Shown: positions 37,126-46,074, counted from the stretch's first letter. The stretch: DNA of 64,000 bases from Chelatococcus asaccharovorans (GCF_003201475.1 NZ_QJJK01000002.1:1-64000); one strand, 5' to 3'. Notes: generated by a model not told the origin, from the sequence alone. Numbers and translations are program-made.

Positions 37126-39002
37126 CAGCGAACTCCCGCAATGCCCTGCGGACGGAACCGCAGCGTGAGGTAGAGGATCGCGCCGAACAGGATCATCCTG
37201 TAGTCGGCGAAGTCGCGCAGCACTTCCGGCAGCACCAGAAGAAGCACGGCGCCTATCAGGGCACCGGTGAGATTGCCGAGCCCTCCCAGGACGATGATGG
37301 CCACCATCAGGAAGGAGCTGTCGAGCCGGAAGCTGTCGGGACTGATGAAGCGATGCAGGAAGGCGAAGGCGCCGCCGGCAAGGCCGGCGCAAGCGCCCGC
37401 CAGCGCAAAGGACGTGACGAGATAGCGTCGCACCGGCAGGCCGGCGGCATGGGCCGCGACACGATCCTCACGGATTGCGCGCCAGCTCCGACCGACCGGC
37501 GAGGCGAGGAACCGTCCCGCCGCGAAGATGGCGAGCACCAGCAACGCCAGGGCCTGCCAGTATTGCGCCGCGAGGCTGCTCATCGACACCCCCGGCGCCA
37601 CCAGAAGGCGGGGGCGTGGAATGCCGAAGATGCCGTTCGGCCCACCGGTCACGTCCGTCCAGTTGAGCAGCACGAGCCAGATCAGCACGCCCATGGCGAG
37701 CGTCGCGAGGCCGACCACATGGCCCGTGAGCGAGGAGCACAAGAGGCCGACCAGGGCCGCGAGGATGGCGGTGGAAACGGCCGCAAGGACAAAAGCGAAC
37801 TCGGCCGGCACGCCCCACATCTTGGCGGCCAGCGCGGCGACATAGGCGCCGACCCCGAAAAAGCCGGCGAAACCGAGGAACATGATGCCGGCGGCACCCG
37901 ACAGCATCGTCAGGCCGACGCTGAGCAGCGCGAAAATGACGATCACCAGCCCGACCTGCACGATATAGTCGGACAGACCGACGAGCGGCAGCAGCGCCAG
38001 GACCGCCACGCCCGCCGCGAGCCAGCCGTAGGGTATGGTCAGGGGCCGGCCGGTCATCAGCGGCTGACCACCCTGCCCGATCATGATGCTGGTGGACGGC
38101 ATGACGCCAGAGGCGCCCCGCGAGCCCCCGAGCGCATCGAGGCGCTTGTCGCCGAGCAGGCCCTGCGGCCGCACCGTGAGAATGAGGAGCAGCAGGCCGA
38201 AGGCGACCATGTCGCGAAAGCCTTCCCCGACATAGCCGACGGCCAGCGCTTCGAGCACGCCGAGCAGCAGACCTCCCACGACGGCGCCGGGAATGCTCGC
38301 GAGCCCGCCGAGCAATGCCGCTGTAAAGCCCTTGAGGCCGAAGGGTACGCCCATCTGCGGATAGAGGTTCTGATAATACATGGCGACCATGACGCCGGCG
38401 ATGGCGGCGAGCGCGGCGCCGAGGCCGAAGGCGAGCTGCCGCAGCCGATCGGTCGGAACGCCCATCTGCCGCGCCGCGTCGAGATCCTGGGACATCGCCC
38501 TGAGCGCCCGGCCCGACCAGGTATGGGTCAGGAACCACCACAGGCCGACCATGATGATGAGCGACAGGATCAGAATGGCGATATCGACGCCGGTGATATA
38601 GGCCGCGCCGACGACCCAGCTGTAATTGGAGAAGGGGCTTGGAAAGCGATGCGCTTCCGGCGTCCAGATGATTTCGGCCGCCTGGTCGAGCATGAATGTC
38701 AGCGCCAGCGTCGACAGGAGCGGGGCGATCCAGGGCGCGTTCTCGAGCGGGCGCAGCGCGATGCGCTCGATCGCCATGCCGAGAAGCGTTGTCCCAAGGA
38801 TCGATGCGATGACGGCCACACCAAGCGGCAGTCCGAGATTGACGCCGGTATAGGCCAGGAACGCGCCGAACATCAGCAGCGACCCCTGCGCGAAATTGAT
38901 GAGATTGGTCACGCCGAAGATCAGCGAAAAGCCGATCGCAACGAGCGCATAGACGTTGCCGATGACTAGGCCGTTCAGGATCTGGCTGAAGAACTCGATC
39001 AT
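37125..39002 (-). CDS. Fused branched-chain-type ABC permeases (LivH-LivM fusion)
   Basis: One membrane protein of 625 residues. Residues 1 to about 300 are LivH-like (FFSQILNGLVIGNVYALVAIG at the start, FGVTNLINFAQGSLLM, ILTVRPQGLLGDK at the end). A 40-residue linker follows, and residues from about 345 are LivM-like (GLTMLSGAAGIMFLGFAGFFGVGAY, GRSWRAIREDRVAAHAAG, LRFRPQGIAG). Both halves keep their full helix sets, roughly 8 and 9-10. The ATG at 39002 lies eight bases after GGAGCGA. With the fused ATPase gene this importer needs only three polypeptides. Confidence 0.9.
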   Translation of the reverse strand: MIEFFSQILNGLVIGNVYALVAIGFSLIFGVTNLINFAQGSLLMFGAFLAYTGVNLGLPLGVAVIASILGTTLLGMAIERIALRPLENAPWIAPLLSTLALTFMLDQAAEIIWTPEAHRFPSPFSNYSWVVGAAYITGVDIAILILSLIIMVGLWWFLTHTWSGRALRAMSQDLDAARQMGVPTDRLRQLAFGLGAALAAIAGVMVAMYYQNLYPQMGVPFGLKGFTAALLGGLASIPGAVVGGLLLGVLEALAVGYVGEGFRDMVAFGLLLLILTVRPQGLLGDKRLDALGGSRGASGVMPSTSIMIGQGGQPLMTGRPLTIPYGWLAAGVAVLALLPLVGLSDYIVQVGLVIVIFALLSVGLTMLSGAAGIMFLGFAGFFGVGAYVAALAAKMWGVPAEFAFVLAAVSTAILAALVGLLCSSLTGHVVGLATLAMGVLIWLVLLNWTDVTGGPNGIFGIPRPRLLVAPGVSMSSLAAQYWQALALLVLAIFAAGRFLASPVGRSWRAIREDRVAAHAAGLPVRRYLVTSFALAGACAGLAGGAFAFLHRFISPDSFRLDSSFLMVAIIVLGGLGNLTGALIGAVLLLVLPEVLRDFADYRMILFGAILYLTLRFRPQGIAGVR

Positions 39003-39125
39003 GTGCCGCGTCGCTCCGGGATGGGAGGATCGGAAGACCCGCCGCGACAAACGCGGACAAGGCGCAAATAAATCAGGATCGGTATCGCGGGCAGATCGGC
39101 GAACGACCCGCCCGCGCAGGATACA

Positions 39126-40247
39126 CTACTTATAGGGCGCGTATGTATTGCCCTTGACGACGATGTAGTTGATCTGGCGCGGGCCGAGATCGCCGGATCC
39201 CTCATATTTGAGCGTACCACTGACGCCCTGGAGCGGCGGCGCCGAAGCGATCTGATCGCGGATGGCCTCGCGCGTGATCGGCGTGCCCTTGGCATTCAGG
39301 GCCTCGATGGCCTTCGCGACGATCAGCATCGCATCGTAAGTAAAGGCCGAGTAGTAGTTCGGCGCCTTGCCGAACTTGGCCTCGTAAGCCTTGCTGAAAG
39401 CTGCCGCTTCAGGCGCTTCCGCCAGAAACGGCGTCGGCATCACGACGCCTTCAGCCGCACCACCGGCGAGTTCGATGAATTTCGGATCATTCAGCGTGTC
39501 GGTTCCGGCCACCTTCATCTTGGGATCGGCCTGGCGCAACTGCTGCATGAACAAAGCGGATTCCGCATAGTGGCTGACGAGGAAGATGCCGTCGGGCTTC
39601 GCGGACAGGATCTTGGTGATGAGCGGCCGGAAGTCCCGCGTTTCCGGAATCATCGCCTCCGACAGCACAACCTCGGCACCCGCATCCTTGAGGGCCTTGG
39701 AGACCATGGTATTCGTCACCATGCCCCAATCGTCCTTGAAATAGACGATGGCGATCTTCTTCATGCCCATCGCCTTTGTCAGGAGATCGACATGGGGCTG
39801 CACCATGGACGCATGTGTCGGTGTTGTGCGGAACTGATATGGACTGATCTTGACATAGTCCGGGTGGCCGGCTGTCGGCGCGACCTGGGCGATATGCGCT
39901 TCCGCGAGGATCGGACCGGCCGCCATCGATTCGGTGCTGGTTTGCCCGCCGATCACTGCGAGTACCGCCGGATCCTGCGCGAATTTCTGGGCAATATTCG
40001 CCGCTTCGCGCGGTACTCCGCGACTGTCTTCTATCCGGACCTCGAGAAGTCGGCCACCGATACCGCCCTTGGCATTGACTTCACCGACGAACATGTCAGC
40101 GGCTTCACGAAAACGCAGGCCCAGCGCCGAGCGCTCTCCGGTCATCGGGCCGAACATGCCGATCACCAAGGGATCGGCAGCGCGGGCCGGTGCCCCCGCG
40201 ATCAGAGCGGCGAGCGTTCCCGCCAGCACGATTCCTAATCCACGCAT
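39126..40247 (-). CDS. Branched-chain-type ABC transporter substrate-binding protein
   Basis: Periplasmic binding protein of 373 residues with a short Sec signal (cleavage after PARA, near residue 23) and the family-6 opening IGMFGPMTGERSALGLRF. The NAKGGIGGR and DSRGVPREAANIAQKF segments are typical of LivK-like proteins. Such proteins carry many ligands besides amino acids, including amides and aromatic acids, so a cyclic amide or its product is reasonable here. It lies 123 bp before the fused permease gene on the same strand and carries the shared promoter element. Confidence 0.92.
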   Translation of the reverse strand: MRGLGIVLAGTLAALIAGAPARAADPLVIGMFGPMTGERSALGLRFREAADMFVGEVNAKGGIGGRLLEVRIEDSRGVPREAANIAQKFAQDPAVLAVIGGQTSTESMAAGPILAEAHIAQVAPTAGHPDYVKISPYQFRTTPTHASMVQPHVDLLTKAMGMKKIAIVYFKDDWGMVTNTMVSKALKDAGAEVVLSEAMIPETRDFRPLITKILSAKPDGIFLVSHYAESALFMQQLRQADPKMKVAGTDTLNDPKFIELAGGAAEGVVMPTPFLAEAPEAAAFSKAYEAKFGKAPNYYSAFTYDAMLIVAKAIEALNAKGTPITREAIRDQIASAPPLQGVSGTLKYEGSGDLGPRQINYIVVKGNTYAPYK

Positions 40248-40608
40248 GTGATGTACCCCTCTGGTCTCTCATTGCAGGAGACTTTGGCTCGCCGAGCGAG
40301 TGATAAAAGTTTAGCTATTAAACTCGCCGCGCAACAAGCTTAAATTTTGTCCAGCGCGAAATACTTTTATATCCCCACCGCCAGCGGCGATGAATGTGCT
40401 TATTTCCGAGTGTCTTACTGTATAGCAGCAAGGCTTTGTGCAGTGCGGCAATGCAGGCCTCCGCCAGGTTCGTTGTCAGCATCGGCGCCTTTTGCGCACC
40501 GCAAATGCCGCAAAAACATGCAAGAGCAATTCGTCTCGCTTAACGAGCGCCGTCGACAACTAAACATTTTACTTGCGAGCGGGCACATGGTCAGGCTCTT
40601 ATATCGCC
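40248..40608. other. Divergent control region between binding protein and HTH gene
   Basis: No gene seen. It contains CTCGCCGAGCGAG (inverted arms, about 40288-40300), the shared element at 40309-40323, and ACTAAAC near 40558-40564, a match on the other strand to the GTTTAG half of that element close to the HTH gene. Confidence 0.5.
40309..40323. promoter_or_regulatory. Shared 15-bp element before the binding-protein gene
   Basis: GTTTAGCTATTAAAC has perfect inverted ends (GTTTA and TAAAC around five bases) and lies about 62-76 bp upstream of the binding-protein ATG. It is 13/15 identical to the element before hyuA. Confidence 0.55.
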
Positions 40609-41127
40609 ATGTCACGTATTGCCTCTCCCAGCGCTGTCGCAACGCCCTCCGGATCGGTTCGGGAATTCGAGCTCTATGACGAGCTCATGCCCGTTCGCCG
40701 CTACAAAATGCTGCTGCAGGCCTTCCTCAAAAGGCGCGGCTCCGGCAGCCGGCAGGCCATCGCCGAGGCGCTTGGCAACACGCGCAGCTTCATCACCCAG
40801 ATCACGAGCCCGGCCTATGATCTCGCGATCCCGGCGCATCACGTGCGCACGATCGTCAAGATCGCGGGGCTCCAGCCGAACGAGGAGCGCATGTTCCTCG
40901 ACGCCTATATCGCCGCTCATCCCGAGCGGGCTTCCGAGATCCTGGGGCGCGGCCAATCCGGCCCGGGCAGCACGACCATGAGCTTGACCCTTCCCCAACT
41001 GTCCAATCCCGCCGCCCAACGCCGCCTCGAAGCTCTGATCGAGCGTTTTGCGCGCGACGTGGCCGCCACCATGATCGCCAATGAGGCGGACACCGGCGGG
41101 CACGATGACCAGAGGGACCTGCCGTGA
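40609..41127 (+). CDS. Small HTH-containing probable regulator
   Basis: Protein of 172 residues. Residues 46-66 (GSRQAIAEALGNTRSFITQI) have the spacing of a Cro/CI-like helix-turn-helix; the preceding YKMLLQAFLKRRGSG and following AHHVRTIVKIAGL complete a small DNA-binding domain. The C-terminal half is helical and unrecognised. It is divergent from the binding-protein gene and overlaps the first DUF1028 gene by GTGA, which makes it the likely regulator of the group. The frame opens at 40573, but ATG 40609 is preferred; the ribosome site is weak. Confidence 0.7.
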   Translation: MSRIASPSAVATPSGSVREFELYDELMPVRRYKMLLQAFLKRRGSGSRQAIAEALGNTRSFITQITSPAYDLAIPAHHVRTIVKIAGLQPNEERMFLDAYIAAHPERASEILGRGQSGPGSTTMSLTLPQLSNPAAQRRLEALIERFARDVAATMIANEADTGGHDDQRDLP

Positions 41128-41819
41128 ACAATCCGCTCGATCTCGGCGGCGTCATGCTCAGCGTGCTCGCCTGCGACCCACGCGACCAGACGCTCGGCAT
41201 CGCGCTGGCCTCGTCGGCGATCGCCGTGGCGGCCCGCTGCCCGTATCTGGTCGTCGGCAAGGCCGTCGTCGCGAGCCAGGGGTTCAGCAACCTCAAGGTG
41301 GGGCCGCTCGCGCTCGATCTCATCCAATGCGGCCTGACCGTCCAGGAAACGATGCAGGCGCTGCGCCAGCATGATCGCTGGATGGATTACCGCCAGATCG
41401 CCATCGTCGCCGCCTCCGGTGAGGTCGAGGTGCATACCGGTCCAATGAACGTGAACTGGGCCGGCCATGTCAGCGGCAGCGGTTTCGTGTGTCTGGGCAA
41501 TGGGCTGCCCGACCAGGACGTGCTGGCCGCCATGCAGCGACGCTTCATCGACGCGCACGGACAGCCGATGGCCGAGCGGCTCCTGGCGACGCTCGAGGCC
41601 GCGCGCGGTCATCTCGGGCCTGAAAGCCCGCTCCTCTCCAGCTCGCTTCTCGTGCGCACGCCCGGCGAGACGGTTCACATCGACCTCAGGGTCGACCTGG
41701 CGCGCGATCCGCCAGAGGCCGGCGGCTGCGCCCTGACTGATCTGCGCCGCCTGTTCGAGCGCTACCTGCCTCTCACTGACATCTACAAGAAACGGTCCAT
41801 GTCGCCGCATCCGACCTGA
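41124..41819 (+). CDS. DUF1028 family protein, first copy
   Basis: Protein of 231 residues in the DUF1028 family, which has an Ntn-hydrolase-like fold. Typical segments are LSVLACDPRDQTLGIALAS, ARCPYLVVGKAVVASQG, and GFVCLGNGL. The start is GTG, overlapping the HTH gene. DUF1028 genes often lie near amidohydrolases and peptidases. In an Ntn hydrolase a Thr, Ser or Cys would become N-terminal after processing; the position is not obvious here. Reaction unknown. Confidence 0.85.
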   Translation: MNNPLDLGGVMLSVLACDPRDQTLGIALASSAIAVAARCPYLVVGKAVVASQGFSNLKVGPLALDLIQCGLTVQETMQALRQHDRWMDYRQIAIVAASGEVEVHTGPMNVNWAGHVSGSGFVCLGNGLPDQDVLAAMQRRFIDAHGQPMAERLLATLEAARGHLGPESPLLSSSLLVRTPGETVHIDLRVDLARDPPEAGGCALTDLRRLFERYLPLTDIYKKRSMSPHPT

Positions 41820-41848
41820 ACGGACGGCGCTGGCCAAAGGAGACAAAG

Positions 41849-42553
41849 ATGACCTTCACCATTGTCGCCCGCGATCCTGACACCCGGCAGCTTGGTGTCT
41901 GCCTGGCCACCAGCCCCCTCGGCGTGTCGTCCCGCTGTCCGCATGTGCGCGGTGGCGTCGCTGCCATCTCCTCGCAGTGCCACAGCAACTGGCGGCTCGG
42001 CCATATCGGCCTCGACCTCGCGGCCCGCGGGCTGTCGCCTGACGAGATCCTGCGTCTGCTCGCGAGCTACGATCCGCATTTTGACGACTACCGGCAGGTG
42101 GGCATCGTGACGATGGACGGCGCCGCCGCCGCCCATAGCCCACCCAAGGGTGCGGCCTGGACCGGCCACCGTGTTGGCGAAGGATTTGTCGCCATGGGCA
42201 ACGGCCTCGCCGGCCCGCAGGTCGTCGATGCGATCTACGACGGTTTCGCGCGTAGTGCCGGGGTCGATTTCGCCGAGCGGCTGGTCCGCGCCATCGAGGC
42301 AGGCTATGCCGCCGGCGGCGAACCGAAAGGACAGGCCTCGGCCGGGCTCATCGTTGCGGCGCCGGACTGCGAGCGGCCCCTCGTCGATCTGCGCATCGAC
42401 ATGGCCAACCCTCTGCCGAAGGATGGTGGCGATGCGGTGAAGGACCTGCGTCGCGCCTTCGATGCCTACAAGCCCCTCATCCCCTATTATGCCGATTACT
42501 GGCTCGATCATCCGGACGTCAGCTATACCGAATGGCAGAGCCGGGCGGCTTGA
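41849..42553 (+). CDS. DUF1028 family protein, second copy
   Basis: Protein of 234 residues, paralogous to the preceding gene: TFTIVARDPDTRQLGVCLAT, SSRCPHVRGGVAAISSQC, and GEGFVAMGNGLAGPQVVDA line up with it. This copy is closer to the canonical DUF1028 form, ending with LRRAFDAYKPLIPYYADYW. It follows after 29 bp with AAAGGAGACAAAG before the ATG. Two side-by-side copies suggest a heteromer or two related substrates. Confidence 0.88.
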   Translation: MTFTIVARDPDTRQLGVCLATSPLGVSSRCPHVRGGVAAISSQCHSNWRLGHIGLDLAARGLSPDEILRLLASYDPHFDDYRQVGIVTMDGAAAAHSPPKGAAWTGHRVGEGFVAMGNGLAGPQVVDAIYDGFARSAGVDFAERLVRAIEAGYAAGGEPKGQASAGLIVAAPDCERPLVDLRIDMANPLPKDGGDAVKDLRRAFDAYKPLIPYYADYWLDHPDVSYTEWQSRAA

Positions 42554-42574
42554 CCGCCCGCTCGTCCCGTCAGG

Positions 42575-44353
42575 TCATGAGCCGACGTCGCCGGCGATTC
42601 CCTGGCGCGCCTGATCGAGTTCCTCGGAGTACCGCCGCAGGGCATAGGCTTCGGTGAGTTCGCCCAGGACCTTGCGGTCAGCGAGATTATCGATCACCGC
42701 GAGGGCGTCCGTTTCGGCCGCGTCGAAGGCCGCCATCGCTTCCTTCACATTCATGGACGGCAAGAGGACCTGGTCGCGGAAGCCCACGATGTCGGCGACG
42801 GTATGCGCTTCCGCGCCACCGTTGCTGCCAGCCGCATGGGCCTGCGCCACCGAGGCGATCCCGACGTAACGATCCTTGGCGTCGAGCACGATCGCCCGGG
42901 TGGCCGAGCCGAGCGGGAAGGCCTTGCAGAAGGCCTCCATCGGCATGTCGACGCGGGCGGTGCGGCTCGTCGGCCGCATCATGCGCCCGACCGTCAGGTT
43001 GCGGATCCATCCCACATCATAGGGGCTGCGGATCGTCTCGCCGCGCAGATGCAACCGCCATGTCGAGAAGGAGTAGCCGAAGAACTCACGCACGATCATG
43101 CTGGAGGCGATCGCCGCGCACAGCGCCAGGCTGCTGACGCCGATGCTGCTCGTTGTTTCGAGCGTGAGAAAGGTCATCGTCATCGGCCCGCCGACGACGG
43201 CGACCGCAAGCGCGCTCATACCGACGAAAGCCGACGTGTTGACGTGAATGCCGAATGCCGGCCATGCCAACAGGATCAGGCCGCCGAACAGCTTGCCGAG
43301 CAGGGCGCCGAGGAACAGCGAGGCAAAGAAAAGGCCGCCGCGAAAGCCGCATCCCAGGCAGATCGCCGCAGCCAGCGACTTCAGCAGAAAAACCCCGGCG
43401 AGGATGGCGAGCGGCGTGTGGCTGTTCAGCTCGACGAGAAGCGCGCCGTGGCCGGCCGACAGCACCTGCGGCGTCAGGAGCGCCATCAGCCCGAGGACCC
43501 CACCCCCGAACACCGGGCGCAGCAGCATCGGGATGCGCGTATAGCCGACCCAGCGCTCCACCAGCGAGACCCCCCGCATGATGACGATGCCGACGAAGCC
43601 GGCGATGGCGCCCAGCAGGATGTAAAGCGGAAAGTCTGCCGTCGTCACCGCCGGCAAGGGATCGAACTGCAGCGGCAGCGTGACCCCACCCAGCGCGTTG
43701 GTGACCAGCATGGCCGAGAACGCGGCCACCATGACCGGCGCCGCCGTCGCGATCGAATAGGCGCCGATGATCAGCTCAAAAGCATAGAAGCCCCCGGCAA
43801 TGGGCGCGTTGAAGGCGGCCGCGATGGCGGCCGCGGTGCCGCATCCCACGAGCACGCGCATGTCCTGGCGCCTGAGCCGCAGCGCACGGCCGGCACGCGA
43901 CGCGAGCGCGCCGCCGATCTGCGTATAGCCGGCCTCGAGGCCGACCGATGCGCCGACCCCATTGGACAGGACGGTCTGTCCCGCGACGAGAAGGCTGTCG
44001 CGGGTCGACATGACGCCGCCGTGGAGGGCATTCGCCTCGATCGGATCGACCGCGACCCGCATCTTGCGCGATCGCATCCAGTAGGCGATGGCGCCCAACA
44101 GGAGCCCGCCCGCCGCCGGAACGAAAAAGCTGAACGGCGGCAGATGCGTCGCGGCACTCAACCCCTCGTCCAGGGCGACGCCAAACAGGATATAATGGGC
44201 AAGATGCGCGACGCGCGTCATGGCGACGACCGCCATTGCGACCGTGCAGCCGATCCCCGCCGCGACGACGACAAGCAGGAACTCGCTGCGACGGACGAGC
44301 GAGCGGATGCGCTGGCGCCATTCACCCGGGACGCGAGGAGGGGAAAGGGTCAT
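42575..44353 (-). CDS. ClC-family chloride channel/antiporter with C-terminal CBS region
   Basis: Membrane protein of 592 residues. GLEAGYTQIGG aligns with the ClC GREGPTVQIGG motif and keeps the gating Glu; GFRGGLFFASLFLGA aligns with the GGIFAP helix. The GSGIP chloride-binding motif is not recognisable: the matching stretch reads DPIEANAL, so ion selectivity may differ. The C-terminal 140 residues look like a CBS pair (VGRMMRPTSRTARV onward). It is convergent with the DUF1028 genes and has no operon partner. Confidence 0.88.
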   Translation of the reverse strand: MTLSPPRVPGEWRQRIRSLVRRSEFLLVVVAAGIGCTVAMAVVAMTRVAHLAHYILFGVALDEGLSAATHLPPFSFFVPAAGGLLLGAIAYWMRSRKMRVAVDPIEANALHGGVMSTRDSLLVAGQTVLSNGVGASVGLEAGYTQIGGALASRAGRALRLRRQDMRVLVGCGTAAAIAAAFNAPIAGGFYAFELIIGAYSIATAAPVMVAAFSAMLVTNALGGVTLPLQFDPLPAVTTADFPLYILLGAIAGFVGIVIMRGVSLVERWVGYTRIPMLLRPVFGGGVLGLMALLTPQVLSAGHGALLVELNSHTPLAILAGVFLLKSLAAAICLGCGFRGGLFFASLFLGALLGKLFGGLILLAWPAFGIHVNTSAFVGMSALAVAVVGGPMTMTFLTLETTSSIGVSSLALCAAIASSMIVREFFGYSFSTWRLHLRGETIRSPYDVGWIRNLTVGRMMRPTSRTARVDMPMEAFCKAFPLGSATRAIVLDAKDRYVGIASVAQAHAAGSNGGAEAHTVADIVGFRDQVLLPSMNVKEAMAAFDAAETDALAVIDNLADRKVLGELTEAYALRRYSEELDQARQGIAGDVGS

Positions 44354-44647
44354 GGAAAACCAACTGACTGGACGCGAACGCGGATGGCCCGCGGTCCGGC
44401 GAGCTCTGGTGCTCCCTTAACCCACAATTGCGTCAAGTGCCACGGGCGGCGCAGCGATCATCGTGCATCGCAGACACCGCGATGGATCGGCTTCAAGGGG
44501 TTCCATGCAGTGCCCATCCTTGTGCGAGACAGGAACGTCGAACGCTCTACGAATTCTCCGTGACGATTATGCGTCACCGCGTTCCATGACATCCGCTCTG
44601 AGGGACAGCGCGGATCGTTGTTGTTCATTGGTCGGATCTTTTCCGCG

Positions 44648-45139
44648 CTACGCCAAGACAAGCGCCGTTCCATAAAGCCCGATCGCGAAGACGATATGCG
44701 CGATGATGCCGAGCGCCCTGGCCTTGGCCGGATTGGGCGCCTTGCTGCAGGCGACACCGTTGCCCATGCAGGGCTGCATGACGAACCATCCGAGGCCGAC
44801 CGTTGCGAGCCCGACGATCAAGGCCGGGCCGAAAGTCGGCTCAATCGCCCAGGACGTGCCCCAGATCGCCAGCAAGGCGACGGCGAAGGAAATCCCGACC
44901 ACGTAGTGCATGATCCAGCCGATGGCGTCTTCTCCCGGAAGCGGCGCGGCTTGGGCCACGCCATCGGGATGGACGAATTGGAGACGCGGCATATGGCCGA
45001 ACCAGCGCCCGGGCAATGTCCAGGATGGCGCCGGACCCCGCAGCGCGAAGCGCAGGACCTGCTGCCAGATGTCAAAAAGCACGGTTGCCCCGATCCCGAT
45101 CGGGATCGCCTTCGCAATCAATTCCCAGCCCCAACCCAT
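44648..45139 (-). CDS. DUF2938 family membrane protein
   Basis: Inner-membrane protein of 163 residues with four hydrophobic segments. The segments GRWFGHMPRLQFVHP, IGWIMHYVVGISFAVAL, and PNPAKARALGIIAHIVFAIGLYG are those of DUF2938, whose function is unknown. The ATG at 45139 has GTGAGGA seven bases upstream; an in-frame GTG at 45163 is less likely. About 290 bp of apparently non-coding DNA separates it from the ClC gene. Confidence 0.82.
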   Translation of the reverse strand: MGWGWELIAKAIPIGIGATVLFDIWQQVLRFALRGPAPSWTLPGRWFGHMPRLQFVHPDGVAQAAPLPGEDAIGWIMHYVVGISFAVALLAIWGTSWAIEPTFGPALIVGLATVGLGWFVMQPCMGNGVACSKAPNPAKARALGIIAHIVFAIGLYGTALVLA

Positions 45140-45223
45140 GAATGCGTCCTCACTTGTTTTCACTATGTCTGATCGAATGTCCGCTGGCGCGCAATGCGCG
45201 GGGAGAGGCTGAGGCAGACAGTT

Positions 45224-46039
45224 TCAGGGAGCGGGGCGGCCGAGCCAGTCGATATGGCGCGCGACCGACGCCGCCATGGCCTCTTTGCCGCCGGTCGCGA
45301 TGACGCGGTCCCAGAACGCGCCATAGATGGCATCGTAGGCAAAGGGGGCGACGCGTGCCGCGATCGCCTTCACCGCCTCCGCACCGAGGGGAATGAGATT
45401 GGGATAGGAGCGCATGAAGCCGAGATGCCGGCGATCGGGAACCACCTGCAAGAGATCCCCTGACAGGATGGCGCCGCGCCCGCCCGCACCCGCCGCCCAG
45501 TGCATCACGGTCCCCCCGTCGAAATGGCCGCCGGTCCGCACGAGCGTCATGCCGGGCGCGATCTCAAGCCGGTCGCCTTCCCAGAAGACGATGCAGGGAT
45601 CGGGGCGGGTCACCCACTGCCGGTCGGCCGCGTTGAGATAGACGGGTATGCCGCCGAAGGCGTGGCTCCATTCCACCAGGGTCGTGTAGTAGTGCGGATG
45701 CGATATGGCGATGGCCTTGATGCCGCCGATGCCGTTGATGAGATCCACCATCGCGTCGCTGACGAGGCTGATCAAGTCCCACAGAATGTTGCCGCCATCC
45801 GATGGCACGATCAGCGCCCGCTGGTTGATCGCAAAGGCCGGCGCCATGCCGACCGCCATCAATTCCCCCTCGTAGCGGAAGATCGGCATATGCGACCCCT
45901 GCAGGCGCTTGAGCGTCGTCCAGGCTTGTCCGGTGACCGCCACATACTGCCGTTCCTCCGCGCAGATGATGCACTGGTGAGGCGGTGCATCGCCCGGCGC
46001 ATATTGCGTTCCACAGGTGATGCAGATGAACGCAGTCAT
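45224..46039 (-). CDS. MBL-fold protein with N-terminal zinc ribbon
   Basis: Protein of 271 residues. Residues 6-26 form a rubredoxin-like zinc ribbon (CxxC at 6-9, CxxC at 23-26). The rest is a metallo-beta-lactamase fold in which the usual HxHxDH motif reads HPHYYT, losing the Asp-His pair; a later GGHFDGG His and the SGDLL Asp remain. I recognise it as a family common in Hyphomicrobiales but without known function. With so few metal ligands, hydrolase activity is uncertain. Confidence 0.82.
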   Translation of the reverse strand: MTAFICITCGTQYAPGDAPPHQCIICAEERQYVAVTGQAWTTLKRLQGSHMPIFRYEGELMAVGMAPAFAINQRALIVPSDGGNILWDLISLVSDAMVDLINGIGGIKAIAISHPHYYTTLVEWSHAFGGIPVYLNAADRQWVTRPDPCIVFWEGDRLEIAPGMTLVRTGGHFDGGTVMHWAAGAGGRGAILSGDLLQVVPDRRHLGFMRSYPNLIPLGAEAVKAIAARVAPFAYDAIYGAFWDRVIATGGKEAMAASVARHIDWLGRPAP

Positions 46040-46074
46040 GGCACTCGCCTCCCGGATCCCGTTCTGTCCTGCCG

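Noticed and set aside
40347-40679. 110-codon plus-strand frame before the HTH gene
   Set aside because: Cys- and Ser-rich translation without family features, overlapping the HTH gene in another frame; it covers the promoter region instead.
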